Assembly: GCA_013146195.2 (NCBI GenBank)
Contig: CM028384.1
Location: 78,526,728 to 78,590,727 of the forward strand
DNA from: Codonopsis lanceolata
Taxonomy: Eukaryota > Streptophyta > Magnoliopsida > Asterales > Campanulaceae
Length of the DNA stretch: 64,000 bases
Direction: 5' to 3'
A program made the position numbers and the translations under genes. The notes below the pieces were generated by a model. The model ran no database searches. It was not told the origin of the DNA and saw only the letters and a program-made list of their open reading frames with translations. Shown here piece after piece: positions 1-11,990 of the stretch; position 1 is the stretch's first letter; each line of letters begins with the position of its first letter.

Positions 1-159
1 TTTTTATAGTTTTTATAAGCCGATTCTTAAAAACTCCGACAAACCTCTAATATTGAGTACACGAAAGGGAGGAGGCAACCTTGATAAGCAATAGGGAACT
101 CTCTTCTTCTTTTTTTAATCTTTATCTAACCAATGACTATATCACTTTTGGACTTGACA

Positions 160-1095
160 TCTATATATATATAAAAGCAAGGTAGCCTATATAGGGAAAA
201 ATCCCACCAAAACTTTGTTTCCCAAAATAGAAACTCCTATATATTAACAAGAAACAATTAATAAATTCTTTATTTAAATAATTCAAAAACTCCTTGGAAC
301 TTCCACCATGAATTATCCTAATTTGTACAGTTTTCCAATTCTCGATTGTGTCAAACGGAAATGAATCAACACATTATAAATGATGATTAATGAATATACA
401 TTAGTTCACAATCACCGTCTCCTTCTTTGTATATGATCAGCTACCTGCAAGAAAGATGAACCCATCAAATATTGAAATATTATACTAAAAAAATCAAGTA
501 AATCAATAAATACCCAAATTTTGAGATGTAAAAAACTATTGACAAATTAGAAGTACTATGGAATAAAAATCACCAGAAAAAATATCTTTCGAAAATTCTA
601 AATGATAAAAACAGTTCGGAGATTTATCCAAAAATAAATAACAAAAATCGATGTTTAAAAAATATTAACAAATTCACGGTGGATCTAAATGTGAAAAATA
701 TTTTTTTATACAAAAAAATTAAACACAATTTTTTATGTGATTTCATTAGATTTGAATATTCCTCGAAACATTCATCATTTTTTACAGCAAACTTTATCAT
801 TTACAATTGCATCCCTTATAACATTAAATAGTCAAAACTCCTTGAAACACACACCATACTATTAAACCCCAAATTTTTTTCTCTAAAAAATTAACTTTAT
901 TTTCTCAGATCTTAAATAAACAAGTCTCTAATTTTTAATTCAAAACAAATCAGTTTTTTAAATAGAAAGTAGTTGCCTCCAACATTAATTTTTTCTTCAT
1001 TTTTGAAATTTTGTTTTTTTTCTTTGTTTCGCTTGAGTATAGGTTAATTGAAAAAATGTATGACCGTGCGTTTAACGCACGGGTATAAAACTAGT
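160..1095 (+). mobile_element. Non-autonomous Helitron
   Basis: The element begins with TC (160-161) after an A and ends with CTAGT (1091-1095) before a T. This is the A|TC...CTRRT|T arrangement of Helitrons, which make no target duplication. Just before the end there is a perfect 9-bp stem (1064-1072 with 1074-1082, CCGTGCGTT/AACGCACGG), the expected subterminal hairpin. The 5' end (TCTATATATATATATAAAAGC) resembles plant Helitron starts. It is 936 bp, AT-rich and has no ORF, so it must rely on a RepHel protein encoded elsewhere. Both termini are seen directly; family assignment needs copies from the genome. Confidence 0.82.
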
Positions 1096-1886
1096 TATCA
1101 ATCAAAAACAAATATTTGAAAGGACTCACTTCTTTCCTTGTATTCACCAATTTTGAATACATATTTGTCTAGATATAATTACAAAACAATAATTTTCGGA
1201 GGGGGAAATACAAAACAAGCAAAGTATAAGATTCTATAAAGTTCCTAGCAGCTTTATTTCAAAAATAGACTACAATTTCAACAAAGGAGGCCATGGTTTG
1301 TGAAAGCAGAGCTTCACATAGACTACAATTTCAAAAATGAAGGCTACTATTTCCAAATGAGTAAAATCTCTATCACCGGCGGTACACAAACGACATTTAG
1401 ATTATAATACATGCTAATCACATTCTTTGTTTTGATTTTTTTAGATTTCTGGGAGTCATATGCCGAAATCCAAAGGTTGCTTGTATAAACTAGATTTTAT
1501 ACCTCCGGTGGATAAAAAATACTCAAAGCTTCATCCAACGGCTGTTTTTTTTAAATAAAATAAAACGTGTCAAGTATCAATCATAATTTTTGTCTTGATT
1601 TATTTTGATATTGGTTGACTATGTGTCATGATCTAAATGTCGCTAGTGTAAACAAGATTTTACATCACAAGTGGATGAAAGTTTAATTACTTATTTTATA
1701 GCAATTACTTTGTTCGTTCCAATCAAATAATTCAATAATCTATTTTAGAACGTTTCACTTAAAGAGTACAATTTTAAATATTAAGTCTACAATATCCTTG
1801 TAATTTCAACTTTATACATATTGATTATATTAAAACATTTATATAAGTGTGATTAAGTACGATAATACTTATATATCCTTAATAAT
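1096..1886. other. AT-rich intergenic DNA
   Basis: No coding potential is visible. At about 1704-1770 a short stretch resembles the start of the MITE at 1889 (TTCGTTCC-type motif followed by an AAAGAGTAC motif) and may be a more decayed relative. Nothing else is supported. Confidence 0.5.
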
Positions 1887-1888
1887 TA

Positions 1889-2062
1889 CTCTATCCGTTC
1901 CGAGCAAAAAGTTTACATTTGAATGTTAATTTTTTTAAATGATATTTTTAGTAGATCATTAGTAATAAAATGTCACTTTTATACGTTAATTTTTGAAAAA
2001 GAACTCTTTAAGTGAAATATCTCAAAATGGAATAGGAAACTATTTGCACAAAACTAAGGGAG
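1889..2062. mobile_element. Stowaway-like MITE (Tc1/mariner type)
   Basis: A 174-bp AT-rich segment lies between TA dinucleotides (1887-1888 and 2063-2064). Its left end CTCTATCCGTTCC and right end CTAAGGGAG resemble the CTCCCTCCGT-type inverted ends of Stowaway elements. The terminal match is imperfect, so this is a decayed copy and the call is moderate. It carries no ORF. Confidence 0.45.
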
Positions 2063-2064
2063 TA

Positions 2065-2993
2065 GATTATAATATTGTTAAATCTTTCCCGCGTGTCGTA
2101 CGAATTAACTCATGAAGAAAATGTTCATGAGATCTTTTAAAAATCTTACCCTAACAACTAGGCTTGTCAATAGATCGGATTTTGGTTCAAATCCGATCTG
2201 ATTTTGATTTAAAATTTCGGATATGGATTTGTATAATGGTCCAATAACCTGAATCTGAATCTGACAATATATTTATTAACGAATCGGATATGAATTTAGC
2301 TATATCTGATCTATTAAGGATTCGATCCGATTCAAAAACAACTTATTTCTTATTATAAATATACATGGTATATACATAATTATATATAAATGTTATCTTT
2401 AGATCTTCCTCCATTTCATATTTTCTTTGTGTTTTATCTATAAATTTATATTTCGAATCGGATCAAATATTTAATCGAATATAGATTGACATATACTTCA
2501 TCCGTCGAATTATCGGATTGAATCAGCGATATAGAATTTTAGATCTACTACATATCTAATGCATTAACTGACCTACTAGCAATAATAAACAACAAAAGAA
2601 AAAGTATTCCAGTGAGTCAGTGACATATCAGAACAAGTGGGACTGTGGGAAGACTTGGATTGAATCATCTTTCAAGGCAATTTATTTGGTTGACAAAGTT
2701 TCTATTACTACCCCTGGAGATTTTGAACTTTACTATTCATCGGCATATACTATTATTTTATTTAAGAAGTCCCCTTATACTTTTTCCAAAAATATTCTAC
2801 CAAGTCTTGCCACAAAATAGAAGTTGAACTTATACTTTGTAACTCGACATTTTTGAATAAAAGGTTTGCATTTGGATTTGGATTAAGAAATAAGTATTAA
2901 TTGTATTTTAGGGTCGAATAATGATATTTTTACAATTTGAGGTAAAATGTTACAGTTTTGTATGAACTGAAAGGTCTATTGTAATAAAGTTAG
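2065..2993. repeat. AT-rich DNA with degenerate GATCCG/CGGAT repeats
   Basis: From about 2170 to 2530 the short words ATCGGAT, ATCCGAT and GAATCGGAT recur many times on both strands between AT-rich spacers. This is a degenerate, locally palindromic repeat. The small ORFs at 2620-2827 have no recognisable domain and overlap each other in different frames, so they are not called as genes. Confidence 0.4.
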
Positions 2994-3001
2994 GATTTAG
3001 G

Positions 3002-3816
3002 CAGTGTTTTAAAACTCTCCGCCTAGCTCCGCCTAGGCGCTAGGCGCCTTTCCACCGTCGCGAGTTTCTTAGTCGTCGCCTAATCGGCTAAGTCGTCGCC
3101 TACGCCAAACCCTGCCGACCTTAATTTATTTTTGTAGCTTTGATTTTGTGGCGTGCGGTGACCGGAGAAGGAAGGGGGCGAACTGAAGAAAGAAGGGGGA
3201 GTGGTAATGGTGAGGAAGAAAGGGAGGTAGAAAGAAAAGGGGTTTGATTTTGTGGATATTCGATAGGTTGAGAGAGAGGGAATAGATTAAAGGGTTAGAT
3301 TTAGGAGGAAATAGATTTGAAGGTGAAAAAATGAGGAGGTCGGTCTGCCGGAGAGAGAGAGAGAAGAAAAAAAAGAAATGAAGAAAAATGGGTTGTCGGT
3401 TTGCCAGATAGAGAGAAAAAAGGAGAAGAAAAAAAGATAAAGAAGAAGGGAACTGTCTCGGGACTCAAAATTTAGAATGAGAAGGGATTAGGGAGGAAAG
3501 GTTAGACTGTGGGTTGTAGGGGCATAGGTAGGTGAAGTAATTTTTTTTTAATTCTAAACTTGACTGATTTATTGCTTTGGTGTTGTTGGGAATTGGGATT
3601 AGTGGTAGGTTTGTATATTTTTGTTCATTTTACAATTATAGACAAGAGTTTGATAAAATGACAAACATAAAAAAAAATTTAGTCAATGTGTTTGATCTTT
3701 GATGTAAAATATAAAAAAAATGGTAATTATGTCTTAATTCTAGGCCTCAATTAGTCCCCTAGGCGCTAGGCACTAGTGTGCTGCCTAGAGGCCGCTTAAC
3801 GATTTTTAGAACCTTG
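3002..3816. mobile_element. hAT-like non-autonomous transposon with 8-bp TSD
   Basis: The element is flanked by a perfect 8-bp direct repeat GATTTAGG (2994-3001 and 3817-3824), the target duplication length of hAT elements. The ends are imperfect inverted repeats: CAGTGTTTTAAAACTC at the left and CAAGGTTCTAAAAATCG read inward from the right. Both ends also carry CCTAGGCGCTAGGCG-type palindromes in inverted arrangement (about 3020-3048 and 3755-3795). It is 815 bp, has a purine-rich interior (3170-3530) and no transposase, so it would depend on a transposase supplied elsewhere. Confidence 0.82.
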
Positions 3817-3824
3817 GATTTAGG

Positions 3825-4801
3825 TGTTGCATTGATTCTTATGTAATTTATTCATGGAGAAATGTTATTTCCACTACAATTTTTGCTTATCCACTATATC
3901 CTTAATAATTGCATCAAAGAAATATATGTTTGGACAAGATTACTCCTTAAGTACTTGCTCATTTTAAGTTGACTAATCAACTTACTTTCCTGATTACCTT
4001 TTAACAATACTAGTTATTTAGCTAGTACTTCGCATGAGTACAATGTGAGATATATATTTTTTTTTGTAATAATAATATAACTTTTGGACATTATAATTAG
4101 ATTGTTAATTTTTTCCATGGTTATAATAAATTTTTTTCTATTGTTACTAATATTAAACGATTTTTTTTTGTCTAAATATTTTTAAAATTAACATAAGTTT
4201 CTAAGAAACATGAGATGCATATTTTGTATTAGTAATAATAGTAAAAAAAAATTGATCTAAAGACTTTTAAAATTAACATCTAACTTGATAATAATTGAAA
4301 TAGTTGAACAGCTAGGTTTCAACGTTGAACCAAAAAACTTTTCTTTGAAACAATCAGTGATGTTGTATCCAGTGATACAACATCTGATGAATCATCAACC
4401 AGAAAAGCAGCGGACGGAAAATAAACGAGAATAAAGCAACAAACAAGCGGGAAGAAACACGAGATGTAAAAATGTCTACTGGTGAAAACTTGTAAGACGA
4501 TGCCATGAGGCAAAACTTCCACTAAAAATAAGTTGTAAACAATATTACAATGAAGTAAATCAACTCTAAGAAAAAAATGGAAATCAATATGAAAAACTCC
4601 TATATGAGTAGGAATATCTAATCCATTCTCAACATTCATGAATACACCAGTCATTCATGGCTTTAATAGCAAATGCGTACTGATGATATAAAGAAGTGGC
4701 AGTGAGCCTTCGGATGATGGATCAATCAATGGCTCACTAGTTTTTCTTGGCCGATATCAAGTGAATTACTTCTCTACGAATACTCTGCGATCAATCGTCC
4801 A
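3825..4801. other. AT-rich intergenic DNA, no supported gene
   Basis: Runs of A and T dominate 4040-4320. The minus-strand ORF at 4319-4654 (111 codons) has no recognisable domain or upstream signal and is probably chance. 4655-4801 is unassigned flank next to the solo LTR. Confidence 0.4.
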
Positions 4802-4806
4802 CCAAG

Positions 4807-7492
4807 TGTGGCACCCCAACCCGGATTCAATCACGAAACCCCAAGTCGGACCGCCCAAATATACACAAGTAAGCATGCGCAAGTAGGATTATAAAATTCA
4901 TGTGGCGCAACATCGCATACAAACAACAACTCGGCTACACTTGGCTGGGAAAATAATCTTAAAATAAACAAGTCATCGGCGGCGTTACAGTAGGAACAAC
5001 AACTACTCCTACAATTTTAACACATGCATATAATATCCTCAGCGGCCACAATATGCGGGACAACAACAACAATAATATTTAAAAGAGCTTTAGCGAAAAA
5101 AGCGTAGTGAACCATTAACATATAAACAAGCTCGACCTATAAGTCGGCATACAAAAGATTATAAGTCTTAAGTCATAAGGTTATACTACAACAACAAAAA
5201 CTCCAAAGTCAAGTCTAGGTGACTTGCTTCCCCAATCCTTGCCAAAACAAAAGTCTAATTACAAATCCCAAAAGAACAACCTTCTAGCTCGCAATCAACT
5301 AATGCGGTTATGGGAAGTCTAGCGAAATCCGTCTCCTTGGCTCGGATCTAAGGAAAACAAAGTAAACAAATAGGGTAAGTCGAAAGACTTAGTAAGTTAC
5401 TAAAAAAATGCATGTTCATGTTATAACATGACATTTATCACAATTATGGCTCATGTTCTTCATATAACACTTAGCACATTATTCACATAAGTGAGGAAAA
5501 TAAATCATACAAGTAGGATATGATATAGTCACGGCCGCTTGTAGCTCTGAAATAAACTTTATCTTGGGTTGTGCCATCGATGTTTTGTGAATTCATCGAC
5601 TTATACCGAGAACCTACTCGATTTAATTTAGCGACCAATGCGACGCGTATTGATAGAAAGGGGCTACTTCCCCCGCGGCCAGTGAAGGTGTGTGTGAGGT
5701 CCCGGATGCGGCGATCCATAGCGAGCACGAATCTCACAATTCGTGGCGATGCATCGTCCCACCACGACGTAATAAACAAACCAAATAATGCCGTGGACTC
5801 AATGTGATGCAGTAGATATTTACTTGACTTAAACCAATTAAGGATTGAATCCGACAAGAGCGAACTCATCCGAGCAAGTAGGGTATTAATCTCTACCATA
5901 AAACATGTCAAGGCAATTAATTGCTCAAACCAATCATACCAACAACTTGTTGCAAACAATTAATCTAAGCTCATATTTGAGTAAACCCAATCAAACGGTG
6001 TCCAAACTTCGTAGGGATTGAAATTAGGGTTCAACATGTTCAAATCTTCCCTAGAGTCGACTCGGTTGAGTCTTTACTCTAAATTCCCAATTTTGGAGAA
6101 ATTGAAGCTATGTGCTTCATAACCCAACCTAGGCCATTTCTAAGTTCAACAAGGTTATAAATTCACCAAAAGCATTATCATGTGTGATTTCATATAGCAT
6201 CATCAAGTTCAATTATATACATGTTTCTAACATGTTCATAACCTTAAATAGACAAGATGAAAGAGTATTATAAACTTTGATAGGCAAGAAATCATCTATA
6301 CATGCTTCTAACAAACTCATTCTTTCAAAACACAAGATGAAGGCATAAGAAGCAATTATGTGTCCTCATTGACCTCATACATCATAAGCTTTGTTTCCTT
6401 AGGGTCAATGAGAACTAAAACAAAGAAGAAAAGTAACTTACTTGTATTCTACACCAAAGAAAGCAAATGAGAAAACTATTCGGTTGAAAATGATCTACTC
6501 TTCAAGCTCTACACTTTTTGTGGAGGTGGCTTGAGCAAATGGAGGAAGGATCATGAAGGATAAAGAAGATAGCTTCAAGAACATGGGAGAAGCTTGAGGA
6601 AGATGAATCACGTTTTGGAGAGTGAGGGAGGAAATGAGGTCTCTCTGAGCGATTGTGGCTTATAATGGTCAACAAGTGAGTGGGACAAGTGTCAAGACAT
6701 TGTGGTCTCTTAAAATCAGATTTTTGGCTTGTTTAATCCTTCAATCACTCACTAATCCACTCTTAAAACTTGTTAGAGATGTTAGGGTATAAGTAAGGAG
6801 GGTTAGGGAGGTTTAGGTGGGGTTTAGAAAAGGTTTTGGATAGGAGTTTAGGACAAAAGTCGTAAAACAACAAAGCAGGAAAAATTCCGGTGACTCCCGA
6901 TGCTGAGGCGGGCGCCTCACATATGACAGGCGGGCGCTGGACCTATTTCCAACTTTTGACCATTTCTCTGTCATGAGTAGTGATCGGGAATTCGATCTTG
7001 CGCATGTGGTCCACCGAACTTGGTCTAAACATGTCCTAAATGGTCCCAAACTCATGGGCAACCATTCTAAGGTCTAACCCAACTCAAAACAAGTCGGAAA
7101 CACACCCGAACAACATCCGGAACAAGGTAGAACAAGGCTCGAATCATGCGACGAATGGTTAACGAATCAAACACCAATCAAACACCAATCATACTAGGAT
7201 AACTTGGACATGGAAAAGGCTTGTTTAAACATGGTTATGACCTGAATACAAGGCCGAGAACTCAACGAACACTTCCACGACGAAATACAAGCAATACGAG
7301 CGAGGGAAATCGCTAAGGCCAAAACAAAGCAATCGAACCGGCGATTCAACAAGCAAGCATACATGATTCTAAACATGTTAAGAGCTTCATGAATGACTTA
7401 TGAATGATTCTAAATCATATATAGACTATGCAAACATGCTCACAAGCAATATGAATGCATGAACACAAGCAACGGCAGGCTGAGGTGCCACA
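4807..7492 (-). mobile_element. Solo LTR of a large Ty3/gypsy-type element
   Basis: The 2,686-bp segment has TGTGGCACCC at its left end and GGTGCCACA at its right end, so both ends read TGTGGCACC inward. It is flanked by a perfect 5-bp duplication CCAAG (4802-4806 and 7493-7497). No primer site, gag or pol lies inside, so it is a solo LTR left by LTR-LTR recombination. Orientation is inferred from similarity to the plus-strand LTR at 29872: the block around 5570-5810 matches 32,750-32,890 in reverse complement, and the left end matches the reverse complement of the other LTR's 3' end near 40,250-40,298. The ORFs at 5483-5959 and 6813-7376 lie in this LTR and are not considered genes. The exact gypsy lineage (Tekay- or Ogre-like) is uncertain. 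Confidence 0.8.
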
Positions 7493-7548
7493 CCAAGGCT
7501 GGTCCTTCTTAAATAGAGAGCCTAGAGAGTCCCGTTATCCAACAACAA

Positions 7549-7648
7549 NNNNNNNNNNNNNNNNNNNNNNNNNNNNNNNNNNNNNNNNNNNNNNNNNNNN
7601 NNNNNNNNNNNNNNNNNNNNNNNNNNNNNNNNNNNNNNNNNNNNNNNN
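7549..7648. other. Assembly gap (100 N)
   Basis: Exactly 100 N, the conventional length for a scaffold gap of unknown size. The left contig ends 51 bp past the solo LTR duplication. The right contig begins inside the 3' LTR of the element at 7649-15176. About 360 bp of that LTR and its outer target duplication are missing. Confidence 0.98.
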
Positions 7649-8463
7649 TTCCATCCCCGCAAAATTCATCCATTCTATATCCTAAGCACAAGAACATGTA
7701 ATCTAGCTGTCACCTAGATTATGATCTATCTGTCACCTAGATCATGTATGAACCCGGTCCTAACTTATCACTCTCGTGCATCGATAGGTCCAATTTATTG
7801 TGATTGGTGAAATAATGCATTTACATATGCATTATTGGTCATGCAGCTTATCCGCACCTCTAGGCCTTTATTATTCATGATTACATTCATTTGTTCAAAG
7901 CGAAATAATAGGGATTGATAAACACCACAATCAACAAGAATTAAATGAATAAGAATTAATATAAAACAATAGATTTGATACAAGTTACCTCCATTCCTAG
8001 ATTATGGAGTTAGCTCTCCATAATTGAAAATACAAACCTTGAACCATTTTTGGAGAATCTTTCTTCATGTAAGAAAAATAATACGAACTTCTCTCTTTTC
8101 TTTTCTTAACTAAAGGGATCTATTTATACCCTAATTAATCCAACAAGAAGGAAAAGGAGATACATTATAATTAAAACACTAAAAGAGTTAAAATGGGATT
8201 TCACAATTCAGGCAATTGGATCTAAAAGAGTGGCAGCTGATTTTCTTTGTAAAAGCTGATTTTCAGCTTTTGGAATTTCAGCTAGTTTGATCCCTGAAGT
8301 TCTTCAATTCAGCATAAAATGCCTATATTTTGCACAATTATTCAAAAAGTCCCTGAAACTATAAAACAACACTAAAACACATATTAGACAACAAAAACCT
8401 CGAGAAATAGCATAATTTAAGTCGGAATAATACTCAATAACTGTGTATAAAATACAGTTATCA
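7649..8463 (-). repeat. 3' LTR (partial) of the LARD-like element
   Basis: This 815-bp segment matches about 14,344-15,176 of the 5' LTR with small indels and ends at the same border (…CAGTTATCA at 8463, TGATAACTG on the minus strand). The remaining part of the LTR lies in the assembly gap. Confidence 0.85.
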
Positions 8464-8478
8464 AATACCCCCAAACTT
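8464..8478 (-). promoter_or_regulatory. Polypurine tract next to the 3' LTR
   Basis: On the minus strand AAGTTTGGGGGTATT directly precedes the LTR start TGATAACTG. This purine-rich run is in the position of the plus-strand DNA primer of LTR retrotransposons. The same 12-mer core recurs at 9197-9208 and 10347-10358. Confidence 0.7.
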
Positions 8479-11129
8479 AAACTTTTGCTCGTCCTCGAGT
8501 AAAACAAAACATATAAATATAAAACTAAACTAAATTAAAAATTAAACTAAACTAAATTAAAGCAAATAAAATATTTTTTTCTTTCACAAGTCAAAACATC
8601 GGCATGGTACCACATAATGCCTCAAGGAATGATAAATAACAACACATAGCCACAAGTCTAGGCTTTCACTCAATCATCATCAATATCACTTGTACATCTC
8701 CATGTGTGTGTGTGAACCATTAATTGATTATCTCCAAACTTAGAAAGTTTTATCAAGCTAAGCACAACATTCATTCCCAAAATATTTCAAATAAAACGTG
8801 TGCATCACAAAACATGTACATACCATCAATACCCGGTTAACAACACGAAGAGAGATCGTGATAGAATTCAAATGCTTATACATCCATCCCATGCACTAAC
8901 TATGTATGAAATACAATGCTCTCAAGTCTCAATTACTTATAATAGCTGAGATTATGCAAATACGGTGAGCTATATGAAGATGTGTATATAATTCAAAACG
9001 AGGGTCAAATCAACTATGCTTCCAAACCATGTCAACTAACACAAACAAATGTGACAACTAGATCAATAGGACTTTATTAAGCTTGTAATGTAAGGCCAGG
9101 GTGAGGGGTAACAATAAAAGGGATAAGAAATTAAAAAGTGAGAGAGTAGGAACATTTCCCTTTTTTCCCATACAAAGCACTCACTTTCCTTCAACAACCC
9201 CCAAACTTGGATTTTTGGGTTGAAGAAGGTACCATCATCATCATAAAGATTTTCTTCCCAATGATCTTTTTCTTTGCTTTTTTTTTTCTTTTCTTTTTTT
9301 TTTCATTATTTTTTCTTCTTCTTTTTTTCTTTTGAAGGGCATGTGCAATTTTTGATTTTCGCACCCTTTTCATTTTTTTTTTTTTCATATATGCAATTTT
9401 TTTTTTAATACAAGAACTCATTGGTGCTATTTTTGAACTACATCAATCACCATGTAGACAACATTCCCAACCCAATCCTACTCTCTCAAAGGGTAGGCAA
9501 AAGTGTATAAGCTTTAGGGTTAAGTTAATGTGGGTAATAGAAACGATGTCGAATGGGGGTCGATGTGTGCTTAGCACACGCCATTCTTTATAATAAAGCT
9601 CAAATGGGACACTAGGGATTAATATAAAATAGGGATGGTGAGATAAAAAGGCTCAAACGTTCCAAAGATGGCCTAAATCATATCCTAACTGCCACAATGT
9701 TCATGCTTCGTTTTCCACGAAATTCAACAAAGTTTCAAATCATTCCCTAACTCGAAGTTTTAAAAACGAGCTCCACAAGTATTTCACATAAGCTTTCGCT
9801 AGAAAAGAGGTAGGGAAAATCAAGACTTAAATGCACTCACGGTTCGAAAGTGTGCTTGAGATATATTAGCAAAAGAAGTCTAACAAATCTAACTTAGCAT
9901 GTAATCAACCCTAAGTCGCAAATATAATGCAACAATCATGTAATGACGGCGGTTTAAAATGTTTATGACCACAAAAATTAGCAAGGTCCAAAGGGAATGC
10001 AATGTGCACTATGAACTCGATAAAAATATCCAAATTCTTTAATAAATCAAGTCATGGTATTTTTGTGCTCAAAAATTTTGGAGATATAAAGTTCCATCAA
10101 CTAGACCAAGCTAAGGCTCGTAGACAAGTATACATGCATCGCTATTAACAAACATGTTATCATTGGCAGAAGTAATCACACCAAAATTAAAGACTCGGAA
10201 AATTTTTGAATTTTTTTTGAATTTTTAATAAATTTTAAAATAAACTAACTACTAAAACTAACAAAAAGAAAATAAAAACCAAATTAACTGAAAACAGGTA
10301 ACAAAAGCTTTTCTCAAAAAAATCATTTAAGCGCATGGCAATTCACACCCCCAAACTTAAATTTCACATTGTCCTCAATGTGAATCAAATATAAAACATG
10401 AGAGTAAAAGAAATGTCAACAACATAACAATTGACACAAACATAACAACCCAACTCACATCACATAACAATTCAAAATCTCCCATTCTTTCCAATTTATC
10501 AAAATCAACAACTCTTACTACATAAGAACATCCAACTTAGAAGTAGTGATTTATCCTCCAAACAAATTTTGAAAAGTATTTAGTCCAAATTAATTTCACC
10601 ATTTAATTGAAGTATAACCAGAGTATACTTAACAACTTCAACAAATTTTTAGTAAAATAGAACAATTATAATCTTCCCAAACTTAGGCGGTTAACTAGCA
10701 GAATTTTTGCAAAATCTTACTTGAACTAGGCAATGGTTCTAACCAATTGAGCAACAATCTGAATCTCATCGCACACTGACTAGTTGGTCACTACTTTTAA
10801 TCTGATCAACATCTCAAACTTATCATACTAACAAGGATTATTGTCCATCATTTGTTTAAAATCAATATACTCAAATTACTAAAACCATAAACTCCAATGA
10901 AAATTCACAAGTCCCCAATGATTGAACTGGACAAGCTGGAAATAAATTTCAGCAATTAACCCAACATAATACCACCATAATAGAATTCTAATAGAATCAA
11001 CAGAGCATGCTTATGAACAAATTTTCAGTAAAATTTCCATAACAAAATTTCAAATTTCAGCAATTGATAGAAAAATTGAAGCAATCTTACTTAAAATTTT
11101 TGCAAGGGAATTCCGAAATTCAAGCCGTA
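8479..11129 (-). other. Non-coding 3' internal part of the LARD-like element
   Basis: AT-rich, without recognisable domains. It contains two further copies of the 12-mer ACCCCCAAACTT (9197-9208 and 10347-10358) identical to the polypurine tract core, and a T-rich low-complexity run at 9265-9405. The ORF across that run (9191-9421) encodes only Lys-rich low complexity and is not called. Confidence 0.6.
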
Positions 11130-11990
11130 ACTGTGATGGTGAAACCGACCGTGATATGGAGGTTGTTGTCGACGCCCGGCGAAAGAGTTGCAGGTGATCA
11201 GGCTGGAAGCTGATTCGACGGAGTCGGGATGAACAAAGGTGGAAGGAGATGATGGCTTTGATGAGTTTGCTGCTGGGTTGTGGATGAAGATTAACGGCGG
11301 CTGGATGCGGGGCGATGACAGAAGACGGGATGGAGTATGGGTTAAGATGGATTCGCCGGAGAAGGACGGAATCGAAATTGGAGATCATTCGCCGGATCTG
11401 GGGACCGGTTGTTTGAAGACGGGGATGCTCGATTTGAATGGAGGAAGACGATGCTGGGCAGAGCACTAGCTGAATTTTTTCCTGAGAAGAAGAAGAGGGT
11501 CGGCCTGAGAGGTCCCTGCCATGGGGTACAGTGACGGGTATGGCGTGGCCGGCTGGGGTTAAGTTTGGAGATGGTGAGCGGCTTGCTGGATGCGGGGGCG
11601 ATGAAGCTTGAGGCAGCGCTGGAGGATGGGGATTCAGGGCACGCCGGGGCTGTTGGAGACGGCGGTGGGCTTGGTGAAGAATGGCGGCTGGGTTTGGGCG
11701 AAGGGATTGGGAGTGGTGCTCGGCCAAACATGGCGGGTGTATCGGTGAGGGATGAGAGAGAGAAGGGAGATGTGTTAATTCGCCGGCCATGGAGGATGAC
11801 GGAGAGATGGGTTGTGGAGGTTTTGGTGAACGGAAGATGGCGGCTGGGTTTTTTAACGGAGGGATAGATGGGGCCGGCCATGGAGGATGAAGGCTGTGGT
11901 GATGAGAGATGGTGGGAGATGGCGTCGGGTGAGATGGATAGAGATGAAGCTTGGGGATGGGTGAGATGAGAGAGAGGAGCAGAGGGTACT
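11130..11990 (-). other. GC-rich island within the LARD-like element, coding status uncertain
   Basis: This block is clearly richer in G and C than the AT-rich DNA on both sides. A minus-strand ORF (11050-12096, 348 codons) spans it. The product is rich in Pro, Ser and His with no known domain, and overlapping ORFs exist in other frames, as expected for GC-rich DNA with few stops. It could be a captured host gene fragment or an old untranslated region. I favour non-coding or captured sequence over a functional protein. Confidence 0.4.

Noticed and set aside
4319..4654. Minus-strand ORF of 111 codons
   Set aside because: No domain, hydrophobic and AT-biased composition, no upstream signals; probably chance.
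5483..5959. 158-codon minus-strand ORF and overlapping plus-strand ORF 5571-5807
   Set aside because: They lie in the solo LTR; the homologous LTR at 32.7-33.1 kb does not keep the same frame.
7455..7697. ORFs spanning the N run at gap 1
   Set aside because: The translation crosses unknown bases and joins two unrelated contigs.
9191..9421. Lys-rich ORF
   Set aside because: Produced by a T-rich low-complexity run read on the minus strand.
11239..11881. Overlapping ORFs in three frames (11239-11469, 11342-11881, 11565-11867)
   Set aside because: Shadow frames of a GC-rich block with few stop codons; none shows a domain.
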